A DNA stretch of 15,778 nt from Candidatus Omnitrophota bacterium (GCA_021735105.1 JAIPHS010000013.1:1-15778), one strand, 5' to 3'; shown: positions 1 to 7,288, counted from the stretch's first letter. Numbers and translations: made by a program. The notes: generated from the sequence alone by a model not told the origin.

Positions 1-701
1 TGGCCTTTGGAAAAACCATTTAAAAGAATAGTTCTTTTTTTTGCTAATTTAGCCAAACCAGAAAAAGAGGTATGCTTTTGGCCATAAGTAAGTAAATCAT
101 AGGTCTCATCGCTTATAATAATGATATCTTTCTTAGCTAAAAGACTCCATATTTTTTTTAATTCTAAAGGCGTATAAGTTATCCCGCTAGGGTTTGAAGG
201 ATAATTTAATATTATTGCTTTAGGGTTATGCTTTAGGAGCTGAGATAACTTTTCCGGATTAATTTTAAAGTTGTCCTCTTGCCTGGTCTCAAGCAATAAA
301 ACTTTACCATGGTTTAGTTCAACTAAAGCAGGATAAGCCACGTAATAAGGAGCAACAACAATGACTTTATCTTTTGGCTCAAGAATTGCCCTTAATGATA
401 AATCTAAGCCTTCACTTACCCCCACTGTAATTAAAATCTCTTTATCAGGTTTATAGCTTAAGCTATATTGTGCCTTTAAGTAATCAGCTATAGAATCCCT
501 AAGCAAAAATAAACCTTGATTTGAAGTGTATGAGGTAAGTCCTTCTTCAAGCGCAGTTATAGCTTTTTCTCTTATTCTCCAGGGAGTAATAAAATCAGGC
601 TCTCCCACTCCTAAAGAAATAACATCCGGCATGCCCAAAACTAAGTCAAAAAACTCCCTTATCCCTGAAGGAGCCATTTTTTCTACGTGCTTAGATATCA
701 T
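1..701 (-). CDS. Class I/II PLP-dependent aminotransferase, N-terminal part (runs off the left edge)
   Basis: I translated this gene by hand from the ATG at 701. It stays open for 233 codons to the window edge. The start is supported by a GGAAGG ribosome site a few bases upstream. The sequence fits fold-type I aminotransferases of the aspartate/alanine group: an early ISLGVGEPDF segment, SYTSNQG, a VGVSEGLD turn, the NYPSNPSGI loop (Asn that contacts PLP), SDETYDLL (Asp that pairs with the pyridine nitrogen, and a Tyr), and at the very edge NGFSKG. The Lys there, residue 232, should form the Schiff base with PLP. The C-terminal domain, roughly 150 residues, lies outside the window. The enzyme would transfer amino groups between an amino acid and a 2-oxo acid in the cytoplasm; the substrate cannot be told from the sequence. 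The Lrp/AsnC-type gene directly upstream (805-1287) suggests regulation linked to amino-acid levels. A heptamer palindrome separates the two genes. Confidence 0.9.
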   Translation of the reverse strand, partial: MISKHVEKMAPSGIREFFDLVLGMPDVISLGVGEPDFITPWRIREKAITALEEGLTSYTSNQGLFLLRDSIADYLKAQYSLSYKPDKEILITVGVSEGLDLSLRAILEPKDKVIVVAPYYVAYPALVELNHGKVLLLETRQEDNFKINPEKLSQLLKHNPKAIILNYPSNPSGITYTPLELKKIWSLLAKKDIIIISDETYDLLTYGQKHTSFSGLAKLAKKRTILLNGFSKG

Positions 702-720
702 TTTACCTTCCTTTAAACAC

Positions 721-800
721 TCATTCCGAAGGACGATGGATGAAAAACGAAAAAACGAAGCGTCCATCGTCTGTCGTCTCTCGTCTATCGGAACAAGCTA
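721..800. repeat. Heptamer-based palindromic repeat, copy A
   Basis: This intergenic element is bounded by inverted TTCCGA (724-729) and TCGGAA (788-793). Its right arm is a strict 7-base ladder: CGTC/CGGA at 761, 768, 775, 782 and 789. The left arm carries ACGA at 733, 747 and 755, with one 8-base step next to the centre. The element ends in CGGAACAAGCTA (789-800). Copy B at 4557-4641 is the same element in the opposite orientation; the two share the exact 20-mer TAGCTTGTTCCGATAGACGA. It lies between the regulator's stop codon and the aminotransferase start, so it should be transcribed and could fold as a long imperfect hairpin. Confidence 0.8.
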
Positions 801-814
801 TTAACTAATAGCTT
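795..814. repeat. 9-base inverted repeat over the regulator's stop codon
   Basis: AAGCTATTA (795-803) is followed after two bases by its exact complement TAATAGCTT (806-814). The last codons and the TAG stop (805-807) of the Lrp-type gene lie in this palindrome, and its left half overlaps the end of repeat copy A. It lacks a T-rich tail of the kind expected for an intrinsic terminator. It may be the edge of the repeat element or a small hairpin at the 3' end of the gene. Confidence 0.45.
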
Positions 815-1287
815 ATCGGTAATCTTCTATTTTTATCTTTTTTTACCAAAATTACTCCATCTTCTTTATACTTTTTTAACATAAAGTGAGTAGCTGTTCT
901 TTTTACTGAGCTTAAAGGAGATAACTTCTCCGACACAAAGCTGGCTACAGTATTAATGTCGGGCCCTACTACTTCAATCAAGAGATCATAGGTGCCTGAG
1001 AGCAAAAAACAATTTTTTACTTCTGAAAATCTATAAATTCTTTGAGCGATTAGATCAAAACCTACATCTTTTTGAGGATTTACCTCGCCCTCTTTTAAAG
1101 CTACATCTTTTTGATAATTTTTTACTTTTTCTTTATTAATTAAGGTTTTATATTTAACAATAATCCCTTTTTTTTCATATTTTTTTATGGCAGTTTGGAT
1201 TTGCTTTTCGGTTTTGCCAGTTAATTTTTTCAGGTCTTCTATGGGTATTCTGGCATTATCTTCTAAAATTTCTAAAATTTGATCCAT
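805..1287 (-). CDS. Lrp/AsnC-family transcriptional regulator
   Basis: This 160-residue protein has the usual length and order of Lrp/AsnC regulators. Residues 1-45 form a winged helix-turn-helix (ILEDNARIPIEDLKKLTG then EKQIQTAIKKYEKKGII), and residues about 80-150 form the RAM effector-binding fold, with NCFLLSGTYDLLIEVVG followed by SVKRTATHFMLKKYKEDG. Family members bind DNA as dimers or octamers and respond to amino acids. The ATG at 1287 has a strong AGGAGG site upstream and its own promoter at 1358-1386. The gene precedes an aminotransferase in the same direction, so control of that gene, and possibly of itself, is a reasonable inference. The C-terminus (ISY then TAG) lies inside a palindrome that touches repeat copy A. 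The effector is unknown. Confidence 0.88.
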   Translation of the reverse strand: MDQILEILEDNARIPIEDLKKLTGKTEKQIQTAIKKYEKKGIIVKYKTLINKEKVKNYQKDVALKEGEVNPQKDVGFDLIAQRIYRFSEVKNCFLLSGTYDLLIEVVGPDINTVASFVSEKLSPLSSVKRTATHFMLKKYKEDGVILVKKDKNRRLPISY

Positions 1288-1327
1288 TCCTAACCTCCTT
1301 TAATGAGATTTATATTTTTAAAGCAAA

Positions 1328-1340
1328 TTCGCAAAGCGAA
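1328..1340. promoter_or_regulatory. Small palindrome in the leader of the Lrp-type gene
   Basis: TTCGCAAAGCGAA is a perfect inverted repeat with 5-base arms and a 3-base centre. It lies just downstream of the predicted transcription start, between the -10 box (1358-1363) and the ribosome site. Such a position suits an autoregulatory operator or a small leader hairpin. No consensus for this regulator can be read from the window, so the role is inferred. Confidence 0.35.
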
Positions 1341-1357
1341 ATTATTCCACAGGGTAA

Positions 1358-1386
1358 ATTATACTGGTTTTTCTTATCAATATCAA
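1358..1386 (-). promoter_or_regulatory. Sigma-70-type promoter of the Lrp-type gene
   Basis: Read on the minus strand, TTGATA (1386-1381) is followed by exactly 17 bases and TATAAT (1363-1358). This is one mismatch at -35 and a perfect -10 with ideal spacing. The predicted start is near 1351, giving a leader of about 60 bases before the ATG at 1287. It is the cleanest promoter in the window and separates the regulator/aminotransferase pair from the run of genes to its right. Confidence 0.8.
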
Positions 1387-1398
1387 GCAACTTCGCGC

Positions 1399-1977
1399 CT
1401 ACGGATTATATAAATTAATAATTTTTTTAGCTTGAATAGATTGCTTTTTCTCTACAATTTCAATTAATTTAGAAAAAATCAAATAAGTTACATAAGCATC
1501 ATCTTTAGCCCGATGAAACTGTATTTCTGAAGTTAACTCGAAAAATCTAGCTACCGATTCTAATTTATAACTTTTAAGATTTAATATATTTTTTGCCATA
1601 GCTAATACATCAATAAGAGGCGGATCTATGCATTCTATATGATTTTTCTTTAATTGATAGTTCATAAAGCCTAGGTCAAAAGAGACATTATAGGCACAAA
1701 GAATACCTCTAGATAAAAAATTAATTAAGCTGCCGGCAATATCTTTGAAATAAGGGGCACCAATTAAGTCTTTGTCTGAAATTTTATGAATACAAAAAGC
1801 TGCATAAGGAACTTTTTGATGAGGATGAACCAAGGTATGAAACTCATCTACTATTTTACCCTGTTCAATTAAAAAAGCTGCAATCTCGCAGATAGAACTT
1901 CTTTCTACCAATAATCCGGTTGTTTCTAAATCTAGGAAAATTAGAGGACACTCTTTGACGCTTTTATCTAAATCCAT
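1399..1977 (-). CDS. DEDDh 3'-5' exonuclease, DNA polymerase III epsilon type
   Basis: This 192-residue protein has all the DEDDh exonuclease motifs: FLDLETTG with Asp16 and Glu18 (Exo I), CAYNVSFDLGFM with Asp101 (Exo II), and FHRAKDDA with His155 and Asp160 (Exo III). These residues hold the two metal ions that remove nucleotides from 3' ends. It consists of little more than the exonuclease domain and lacks a visible polymerase-binding tail, so it could act in proofreading, repair or RNA trimming. The gene starts 11 bases after the YjbQ-type gene and has no strong ribosome site; translation may be coupled. Its TAG stop lies only 12 bases from the -35 box of the next promoter, and I see no terminator hairpin between them. 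Confidence 0.88.
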   Translation of the reverse strand: MDLDKSVKECPLIFLDLETTGLLVERSSICEIAAFLIEQGKIVDEFHTLVHPHQKVPYAAFCIHKISDKDLIGAPYFKDIAGSLINFLSRGILCAYNVSFDLGFMNYQLKKNHIECIDPPLIDVLAMAKNILNLKSYKLESVARFFELTSEIQFHRAKDDAYVTYLIFSKLIEIVEKKQSIQAKKIINLYNP

Positions 1978-1988
1978 TTTATATTTTT

Positions 1989-2402
1989 CTAGCTTAAGAC
2001 CTTAACTGCAATTTTTCTGTTTCTTGTTTTTGTGTCAAAATTTACTAAAATCACTTGCTGCCAAGTTCCTAAATCAAGTTTACCCTCAGTTATTGAAACA
2101 AAAAAATTTGTTTTCAGGAAAGAACTCCTCAGATGGGAATGGGCATTATCATCGGCCCAAGTAGCATTATGGGAATAATCTTTTTTGAAAGGAAAAAGTT
2201 TAGTAAAAGTATTTTTTAGGTCTTTAATTAATCCTGATTCAAATTCAGCTGTTGTTATAGCAGATGTTGAACCAATTGACGAAAGAAATAATAAACCATT
2301 GGTTAAAGATTCCTTTCTAACTATATCTTCTAGATCAGAGGTAATATCCACCATATCTGATTCAGGCTTCAATGTTTTTTCAATATAGTGAGTTTTAAGC
2401 AT
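1989..2402 (-). CDS. YjbQ/UPF0047 family protein
   Basis: The protein is 137 residues long, a normal length for UPF0047. Its hallmarks are GSTSAITTAE (44-53), SHNATWADDNAHSHLRSS (77-94) and the end motif GTWQQVILVNFD (112-123), followed by RNRK. The clustered histidines around 78-90 match the predicted metal or active-site pocket of the family. Some members show weak thiamin-phosphate synthase activity, but the physiological role is not settled. Where many homologues read PHTTAA this one reads GSTSAI, which I recall as a recognised subgroup. The gene begins two bases after the stop of the tRNA-binding gene with no clear ribosome site, so translational coupling is likely. Confidence 0.85.
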   Translation of the reverse strand: MLKTHYIEKTLKPESDMVDITSDLEDIVRKESLTNGLLFLSSIGSTSAITTAEFESGLIKDLKNTFTKLFPFKKDYSHNATWADDNAHSHLRSSFLKTNFFVSITEGKLDLGTWQQVILVNFDTKTRNRKIAVKVLS

Positions 2403-2404
2403 TT

Positions 2405-2725
2405 TTATCGGACCGCACTGCCTGGTTCAACACTTTTATCAGAAACTAATAAGCTAACATCGTCTTTTGATTCTGCAGCAAGAAGCATTCCCTGTGACTC
2501 AACACCACGAATATTTTTTGGTTCTAAATTAACTAAAACCGGTATTAATTTCCCTTCTAGCTCTGATAGAGCATAAAAAGGCTTTATACCTGCAGCTAAC
2601 TGAATTTGTTTAGCTCCTAAATCTATAGTTAGAAGATATAACTTTTCAGCATTAGGGTGTTCCTCAACTTTAATTATTTTTCCAATTTTTAATTCTAATT
2701 TTTTAAAATCTTCAAAAGTTACCAT
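2405..2725 (-). CDS. Stand-alone tRNA-binding domain protein (MetRS beta-like)
   Basis: This 106-residue protein is essentially one OB-fold tRNA-binding domain. It shows FEDFKKLELKIGKI (4-17), VEEHPNAEKLYLLTIDLG, QLAAGIKPFY, PVLVNLEPKNIRGVESQGMLL and an SVEPGSAV end. The same domain occurs as the C-terminal dimerisation and tRNA-binding region of methionyl-tRNA synthetase, in Arc1p/EMAP II and in CsaA. As a separate gene it is normally annotated as the MetRS beta subunit. No MetRS catalytic gene is in the window, so CsaA-like or other roles cannot be excluded; the RG-ESQGMLLAA region fits MetRS-beta best. A GAGGTGA ribosome site precedes the ATG. It sits 13 bases after the HTH-membrane gene. 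Confidence 0.85.
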   Translation of the reverse strand: MVTFEDFKKLELKIGKIIKVEEHPNAEKLYLLTIDLGAKQIQLAAGIKPFYALSELEGKLIPVLVNLEPKNIRGVESQGMLLAAESKDDVSLLVSDKSVEPGSAVR

Positions 2726-2738
2726 CGTTTCACCTCTC

Positions 2739-3062
2739 TTAGAAAAAATCTTTTACTATCAACCACACCAATACAGCTATTATAATAGTTGAGCCAATAT
2801 AAAAATCATTAAAATATAAAAATTCCTTTGCCCTGTTTTTAAAACTACGGTTGTTTTCGCTTAAATTATAAATTTTTTTTATTTTAGGCTTAATCTTTAT
2901 TATGTCTTCTTTTTTAAAACGTAAAAATTCTTCTCCAATACGAAAATGAGGAATATTGTTATTTTGAGCCAGTTGAATTACCTCTTTCTCGGATAACCCC
3001 AACTCATGAGAAACTTCTCTGGTAGTTATTAATTTCTGCTTCATGTTTTTGTAGCTATCCAT
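2739..3062 (-). CDS. Helix-turn-helix protein with a C-terminal membrane anchor
   Basis: Residues 11-60 resemble the MerR/excisionase helix-turn-helix: LITTREVSHELGLSEKEV, an IPHFRIGEEFLRF wing and a KKEDI helix. A basic linker follows (KIKPKIKKI, then NRSFKNRAKEF). Residues about 88-104 (YIGSTIIIAVLVWLIVK) form one hydrophobic helix at the very end. The likely topology is a DNA-binding head in the cytoplasm tethered to the inner membrane by its tail. Two starts are possible. The ATG at 3062 has an AGAAAGG site 7 bases upstream. The ATG at 3044 makes a classic ATGA overlap with the bactofilin stop and gives 101 residues. The gene overlaps the bactofilin gene, whose own C-terminus carries a similar helix-turn-helix. 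I do not recognise a named family for the full protein. Confidence 0.75.
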   Translation of the reverse strand: MDSYKNMKQKLITTREVSHELGLSEKEVIQLAQNNNIPHFRIGEEFLRFKKEDIIKIKPKIKKIYNLSENNRSFKNRAKEFLYFNDFYIGSTIIIAVLVWLIVKDFF

Positions 3063-3523
3063 TGGTCAACCTTTCTCCGGTCAAACCATAGTTTTTTACC
3101 TTCTTTTTCAACCGGAATCTTATCAGTTTCGACCCATTCCATAATTTTTTGCTTTTCTACCGATAAATAATCTGAAATCTCAGATAGAGAAACCTTATTA
3201 TCCGACATCTGGCACCTGCCATCAAAAATTGCCCCTTCTTCTATAGAAATCTTAGCTGCTTGAATATCTCCATATACTTCGGCTGTCGAAAATAGTTTAA
3301 CATTATCAGCTTTAACAGTTCCATTTACTTTACCGGAGACAATTACATTTTCTCCTTTAATTTGAGCTTTAACTGAAGCAGTTTCACCAATGGTTAAACT
3401 TCCTTTAGTAGTTAGATTTCCATCGAATTCACCATTTATTCTTAAATTAACCGGGTCAGAAAAAACTAAACTCCCTTGCATAGTCGCATCTACATCGAGA
3501 ATTTTTTCTTTTTTCTTTGCCAT
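3041..3523 (-). CDS. Bactofilin with a C-terminal excisionase-like helix-turn-helix
   Basis: Residues about 9-106 are a bactofilin (DUF583) beta-helix: a VDATMQGSLVFSDPVNLRING entry, then short regular strands (GEFDGNLTTKGSLTIGETASV, GKVNGTVKADNV, AEVYGDIQAAKISIEEGAIF). Bactofilins polymerise without nucleotides into filaments attached to the inner membrane that organise cell shape, wall enzymes or chromosome-partition proteins. Residues 111-157 are extra: SLSEISDYLSVEKQKIMEW, IPVEKEGKKLWF and DRRKVDQWI match the excisionase/MerR-like DNA-binding domain. The usual bactofilin tail is short and disordered, so this is a fusion. A strong GGGAGGT site precedes the ATG at 3523. The next gene overlaps it and encodes another HTH with a membrane tail, suggesting a joint function. 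DNA binding is inferred. Confidence 0.85.
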   Translation of the reverse strand: MAKKKEKILDVDATMQGSLVFSDPVNLRINGEFDGNLTTKGSLTIGETASVKAQIKGENVIVSGKVNGTVKADNVKLFSTAEVYGDIQAAKISIEEGAIFDGRCQMSDNKVSLSEISDYLSVEKQKIMEWVETDKIPVEKEGKKLWFDRRKVDQWIATKT

Positions 3524-3540
3524 ATCAAACCTCCCTTTTA

Positions 3541-4536
3541 TTAATTTGATTCAGCACCTAAATTTAGGCTGCTGGTTACTCTGGTTTTATTATACAAATA
3601 AAAACCTAATCCTGCAACCATTGCTCCATTATCTTGAGTATATTCCAAAAACGGAATTAAAAAATCAATAGATTCTTTTTTTTGCTCTTGCTTTAACCTA
3701 TATCTCAAAAAACTATTGGCTATAACTCCCCCTCCGCAACTAACTCGTTTAATTTTCTTTGTTTTTGAAGCTTCTACTATTGTTTTTACAATTACCTCAA
3801 CCAAAGAAAATTGAAAAGAAGATAAAAGTTTCTTTTTAAAATCAAGGTTTAATTTTCCATTTTTAGCTTCGAGCTCATTTTTTTTATAAACCAAAGCTGT
3901 TTTAATTCCGCTGAAGCTTAAGTTTAAACCAATTTTGCCGCACTTAAAACTAAATTCTTTTTTATATTTAGGCTCAAACAATTGATCTATTATTTTACCA
4001 CCCGGGTAACCTAGCCCATAGTTAACAGCTACTTTATCTAAAGTTTCACCACAAGCATCATCTTGAGTAGTGCCGATAGTTTTTATACTGTCGATTTTAT
4101 TTACCTGATAAATACTGGTATGCCCACCCGATACTACCAAACCTAAAAAAGGAAACTTTAATCTATGCTTATAATTTAAAAAGGGAGAAAAAAAATGAGC
4201 GTAAAGATGGTTTACCCCAAGAAAGGGAACCTTTAAGGCTACTGATAAAGCCTTAGCAAAATTAAGGCCCACAAGTAAAGCTCCAATCAATCCCGGTTTA
4301 TAGGTTACTGCTATTAAATCTATAGATTTAATTTTAATTTTCGCTTCTTCCAGGGCAAGGCTTAATACTTTATCGATATTATCAAGATGAGCTCTATTCG
4401 CAATCTCGGGAACTACCCCGCCATATTTTTTATGAGCCTTTAAAGAAGAAATGGTTATATTAGATAAAACCTTTAAATTTTTCAATACAGCAACAGATGT
4501 TTCATCACAAGATGTTTCTATTCCTAAAGTATACAT
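3541..4536 (-). CDS. tsaD: tRNA N6-adenosine threonylcarbamoyltransferase TsaD
   Basis: TsaD, with TsaB and TsaE, transfers the threonylcarbamoyl group from TsaC/Sua5 product to A37 of ANN-decoding tRNAs (t6A). The 331-residue length is standard. Visible motifs are GIETSCDETSVAV at the N-terminus, NHLYAHFFSP with metal ligands His110 and His114, SGGHT (137-140), the TTQDDACGETLDKVA loop, GLGYPGG, FSGIKTA and EYTQDNGAMVA with metal ligand Asp302. All key residues are present. Its ATG at 4536 has a GGGGG-rich site, and about 120 bases separate it from the protease gene upstream. That gap holds repeat copy B, so the leader may carry a long hairpin. TsaB and TsaE are not in the window. The bactofilin gene follows after 17 bases. 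Confidence 0.96.
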   Translation of the reverse strand: MYTLGIETSCDETSVAVLKNLKVLSNITISSLKAHKKYGGVVPEIANRAHLDNIDKVLSLALEEAKIKIKSIDLIAVTYKPGLIGALLVGLNFAKALSVALKVPFLGVNHLYAHFFSPFLNYKHRLKFPFLGLVVSGGHTSIYQVNKIDSIKTIGTTQDDACGETLDKVAVNYGLGYPGGKIIDQLFEPKYKKEFSFKCGKIGLNLSFSGIKTALVYKKNELEAKNGKLNLDFKKKLLSSFQFSLVEVIVKTIVEASKTKKIKRVSCGGGVIANSFLRYRLKQEQKKESIDFLIPFLEYTQDNGAMVAGLGFYLYNKTRVTSSLNLGAESN

Positions 4537-4556
4537 ATAACCCCCATTCTCTAAGC

Positions 4557-4641
4557 TAGCTTGTTCCGATAGACGACGGATGACAGACGATGGACGATAA
4601 ATTTATTCGTCTTTTCGTCCTTCGTCTATCGTCTCTCGGAA
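4557..4641. repeat. Heptamer-based palindromic repeat, copy B
   Basis: This is the same element as copy A but inverted. TTCCGA (4564-4569) and TCGGAA (4636-4641) bound it. The left arm is a strict 7-base ladder of GAYRGAY units beginning at 4568, 4575, 4582, 4589 and 4596. The right arm has CGTC/CGGA at 4608, 4616, 4623, 4630 and 4637, with a single 8-base step beside the centre, at the same place as in copy A. The outer flank reads TAGCTTG, as in copy A. It lies in the gap between the protease stop and the tsaD start and should be transcribed with them. Confidence 0.8.
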
Positions 4642-4658
4642 AATGGAATTAACCTTTT

Positions 4659-5879
4659 TTATCTCTGCGAAGGAGAAAGGACGATCAGGCCTTTCATTAA
4701 ATCTAGAGCTCTTATTACTTGATAATCTTTTTTATATTCGAAATTCTTTTCTTTTTGTAGTTTTTCAAATATATCTTCTGATTCAGAAACTTCAACTTTT
4801 TTAACAACTATATCCGGCTTTACCCCTTTTTCATGAATACTTATCCCAGCCGGAGTATAATAACGAGAGGTTGTGAGACGCATGGCCGAACCATCTGATA
4901 AAGGAATAATAGTTTGTACAGAACCTTTTCCAAAAGTAGTTTCTCCCATAAGCACAGCACGATTATTATCTCTTAGGGCTGCGGCTACAATCTCTGAACC
5001 AGAAGCGCTTCCTTTATTGATTAAAACTACAACTGGTATATCTAGGAGTTTAGGGGAAAAATAATCAGATCTATAGACTACCTCTTCTTGATTCCTTGAA
5101 TCTGTTGAAACAATAGATAGCCCTTTTTTTAAGAATATACTGGCAACATCAACTGCGGATGAAAGCAAACCACCAGGATTATTACGCATATCTAAAATTA
5201 ACCCTTTTAACTCTTGCTTCTTTAATTTAGCTAACTCTTTTTCTAGGTCTTTAGCAGTCGATTCTCTAAATTCAGCTATTTTTACATAACCGATATTATT
5301 TTCTAATATAGAACTGTTTTTAATATCTTCTATCTTAATTATTGCCCGAGTTATCTCAATTTCTGAGACTTCCCGCTGGTCAGGGTGTAAAACAGTCAAA
5401 GTAACTTTTGTTTTAGGATTTCCTCTTAATTTTTTAACTGCTTCATTTAAAGTAATATCTTTTGTTGTTTCTCCATCAATTTCAACAATAATATCACCCG
5501 GCTGAATACCCGCTTCCCAAGCCGGTGTGTCTTCAATAGGAGATATAATAGTAAGCACACCATCTTTTATTGTAATTTCAATTCCCAGGCCGCCAAATTT
5601 TCCTTCGGTTTCAACTATTAAATTTTTATAATCATCGGGTGTTAAAAATTGGCTGTAAGAATCTAATGAACTTAATACCCCTTTCATTGCTCCATAGATT
5701 AAATCCTTCAGTTTTTCTTCTTCTACGTATTTTTTTTCAACTGTAGCTATGCCCTCGGCAAAAATATCTAAATTTTCAAAAGCTGTCTCTTTTTCTTCTC
5801 CTAAAGAATACCCAACCCCATAACCAAAAATACTCACTACTGAAACTACCAATAAAAATAAATTAAATCTTTTTCTCAT
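4659..5879 (-). CDS. S41 family C-terminal processing protease (CtpA/Prc type)
   Basis: A 406-residue envelope serine protease. Residues 4-27 form an N-terminal membrane segment or signal (FNLFLLVVSVVSIFGYGVGYSLG). A PDZ domain spans about 90-175, including GLGIEI, the AGIQPGDIIVEIDG core and AVKKLRG. The S41 core follows with GYVKIAEF, LILDMRNNPGGLL, INKGSASGSEIVAAAL and GETTFGKGSVQT. Ser293 is the predicted nucleophile and Lys318 the general base; the 25-residue spacing matches the family. Such proteases degrade or trim periplasmic proteins from the C-terminus, sometimes activating wall hydrolases. The ATG overlaps the gatB stop as ATGA, indicating coupled translation. There is no long C-terminal extension as in Prc, so the protein belongs with the shorter CtpA/CtpB forms. 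Confidence 0.93.
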   Translation of the reverse strand: MRKRFNLFLLVVSVVSIFGYGVGYSLGEEKETAFENLDIFAEGIATVEKKYVEEEKLKDLIYGAMKGVLSSLDSYSQFLTPDDYKNLIVETEGKFGGLGIEITIKDGVLTIISPIEDTPAWEAGIQPGDIIVEIDGETTKDITLNEAVKKLRGNPKTKVTLTVLHPDQREVSEIEITRAIIKIEDIKNSSILENNIGYVKIAEFRESTAKDLEKELAKLKKQELKGLILDMRNNPGGLLSSAVDVASIFLKKGLSIVSTDSRNQEEVVYRSDYFSPKLLDIPVVVLINKGSASGSEIVAAALRDNNRAVLMGETTFGKGSVQTIIPLSDGSAMRLTTSRYYTPAGISIHEKGVKPDIVVKKVEVSESEDIFEKLQKEKNFEYKKDYQVIRALDLMKGLIVLSPSQR

Positions 5880-7288
5880 TTCTTTAACCTCCTTTCTAGG
5901 ATATTTCTTGCTAATTGAGGATTCGCCCTTCCTCTTGTTTCTTTCATAATTTGCCCTACCAAAAATTGAATCGCTTGGGCTTTGCCCTGTTTATATTCTT
6001 GAACCGCTTTAGAATTGTTAACTAATATTTCTTCTGCTATTTTTTCTATTCCCTTTTCGTCTGATAATTGAATTAGCCCTTCCTTCTTAATCACTTTATC
6101 TACATCATTATTGCTATCTATTGTTAAAGAAATAATTTTTTTAACTCCTAAATTATTTATCTTATTTTCGCTAAAGTATTTTACCACCTTGGCAAAATCT
6201 TTGGCAGAAATTTTAACAGAATCAAAACCACCTTTCAATAAATTAACTTGTTCCAAAAAGGGGCCGAATAATAATTTATAAATTTTTTTAGGTTGTTTAT
6301 AAAAATTTAAAACTTTTTCAAAAAAATCTGCTAATTGTTTATTCTCAACAAGCAAACAACTTTCCTTTTCGTTAAATTGATACTGATTGATAAAACGCTC
6401 TCTTTTTGCCTTGGGCAATTCCCCTAGAGATTCTTTTTCTTGATCTATCATTTTTTTTGATATTATAAAATCCGGTAAATCCGGTTCAGGAAAATAACGG
6501 TAATCATGAGCTTCTTCTTTGCTGCGCATAACAACAGTTTTTAACTTATCAGAATCCCATAATCTTGTTTCTTGGACAATAATTTTTTTATCCTTAAGTT
6601 GAGCGGCTTGCCTTTTTACCTCATATTCCAGGCCCGCTTTAACCCCCTTAAAGCTATTCATATTTTTTAATTCTACTTTTGTGCCAAAACTATCTGCACC
6701 TTTTTCTTTTAAAGAAATATTAGCATCGCAACGTAGATATCCTTTTTCCATATTACAAGTGGATACTCCCATATATTGTAAGATTAATTTAAGCGAATAT
6801 AAATAATCAAAGGCTTCATCCGGGCTGGTTAGCTCTGGATGAGATACTATCTCAAGAAGCGGAATTCCAGTACGATTAAAATCTACTAGTGAATATTTAT
6901 CTTTATGTATTAGCTTACCCGCGTCTTCCTCTAGATGAACTCTCTCGATACCAATTTTTTTATTTTTATTAATTTGGATACTGCCTTCATGACCTAAAGG
7001 GCTTTTATATTGAGATATTTGATAATCTTTTGGCAAATCGGGATAAAAATAATTTTTTCGTTCAAAATAGATACTTTCATTTATTTTACAATTTAAAGAA
7101 AGTGCCGCCCGTAAGCCTAAACTTAAAGCTTTTTTATTAAATACCGGCAGTACTCCCGGTTGCCCAGAACAAACCGGGCAAATATTACAATTGGGAGGAC
7201 TTTCAAACTCAGTTGAACAAGAACAAAATATTTTAGATTCTGTGTTTAGCTGAACATGAACTTCTAATCCGATTGTTGTATCAAACAT
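5876..7288 (-). CDS. gatB: Asp-tRNA(Asn)/Glu-tRNA(Gln) amidotransferase subunit B
   Basis: GatB is the kinase and tRNA-binding subunit of GatCAB. It phosphorylates the side chain of misacylated Glu-tRNA(Gln) or Asp-tRNA(Asn) and receives ammonia from GatA. The 470-residue protein begins with TIGLEVHVQL, followed by a zinc-binding cysteine cluster (Cys22, Cys24, Cys37, Cys40) and SGQPGVLPVFN. Further family motifs are YFYPDLPKDYQISQY, HLEEDAGKL, DFNRTGIPLLEIVS, RCDANISL, KNMNSF and DYRYFPEPDLP. The C-terminal helical and YqeY-like domains end in LVGQIMKETRGRANPQL. The start overlaps the end of gatA by 8 bases, and the stop overlaps the protease start. Presence of the whole complex suggests that Gln- and/or Asn-tRNA is made by the indirect route here. 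Confidence 0.97.
   Translation of the reverse strand: MFDTTIGLEVHVQLNTESKIFCSCSTEFESPPNCNICPVCSGQPGVLPVFNKKALSLGLRAALSLNCKINESIYFERKNYFYPDLPKDYQISQYKSPLGHEGSIQINKNKKIGIERVHLEEDAGKLIHKDKYSLVDFNRTGIPLLEIVSHPELTSPDEAFDYLYSLKLILQYMGVSTCNMEKGYLRCDANISLKEKGADSFGTKVELKNMNSFKGVKAGLEYEVKRQAAQLKDKKIIVQETRLWDSDKLKTVVMRSKEEAHDYRYFPEPDLPDFIISKKMIDQEKESLGELPKAKRERFINQYQFNEKESCLLVENKQLADFFEKVLNFYKQPKKIYKLLFGPFLEQVNLLKGGFDSVKISAKDFAKVVKYFSENKINNLGVKKIISLTIDSNNDVDKVIKKEGLIQLSDEKGIEKIAEEILVNNSKAVQEYKQGKAQAIQFLVGQIMKETRGRANPQLARNILERRLKK

Noticed and set aside
526..804. Plus-strand open frame of 92 codons
   Set aside because: It lies antisense to the aminotransferase N-terminus and continues through heptamer repeat A; the product has no recognisable features.
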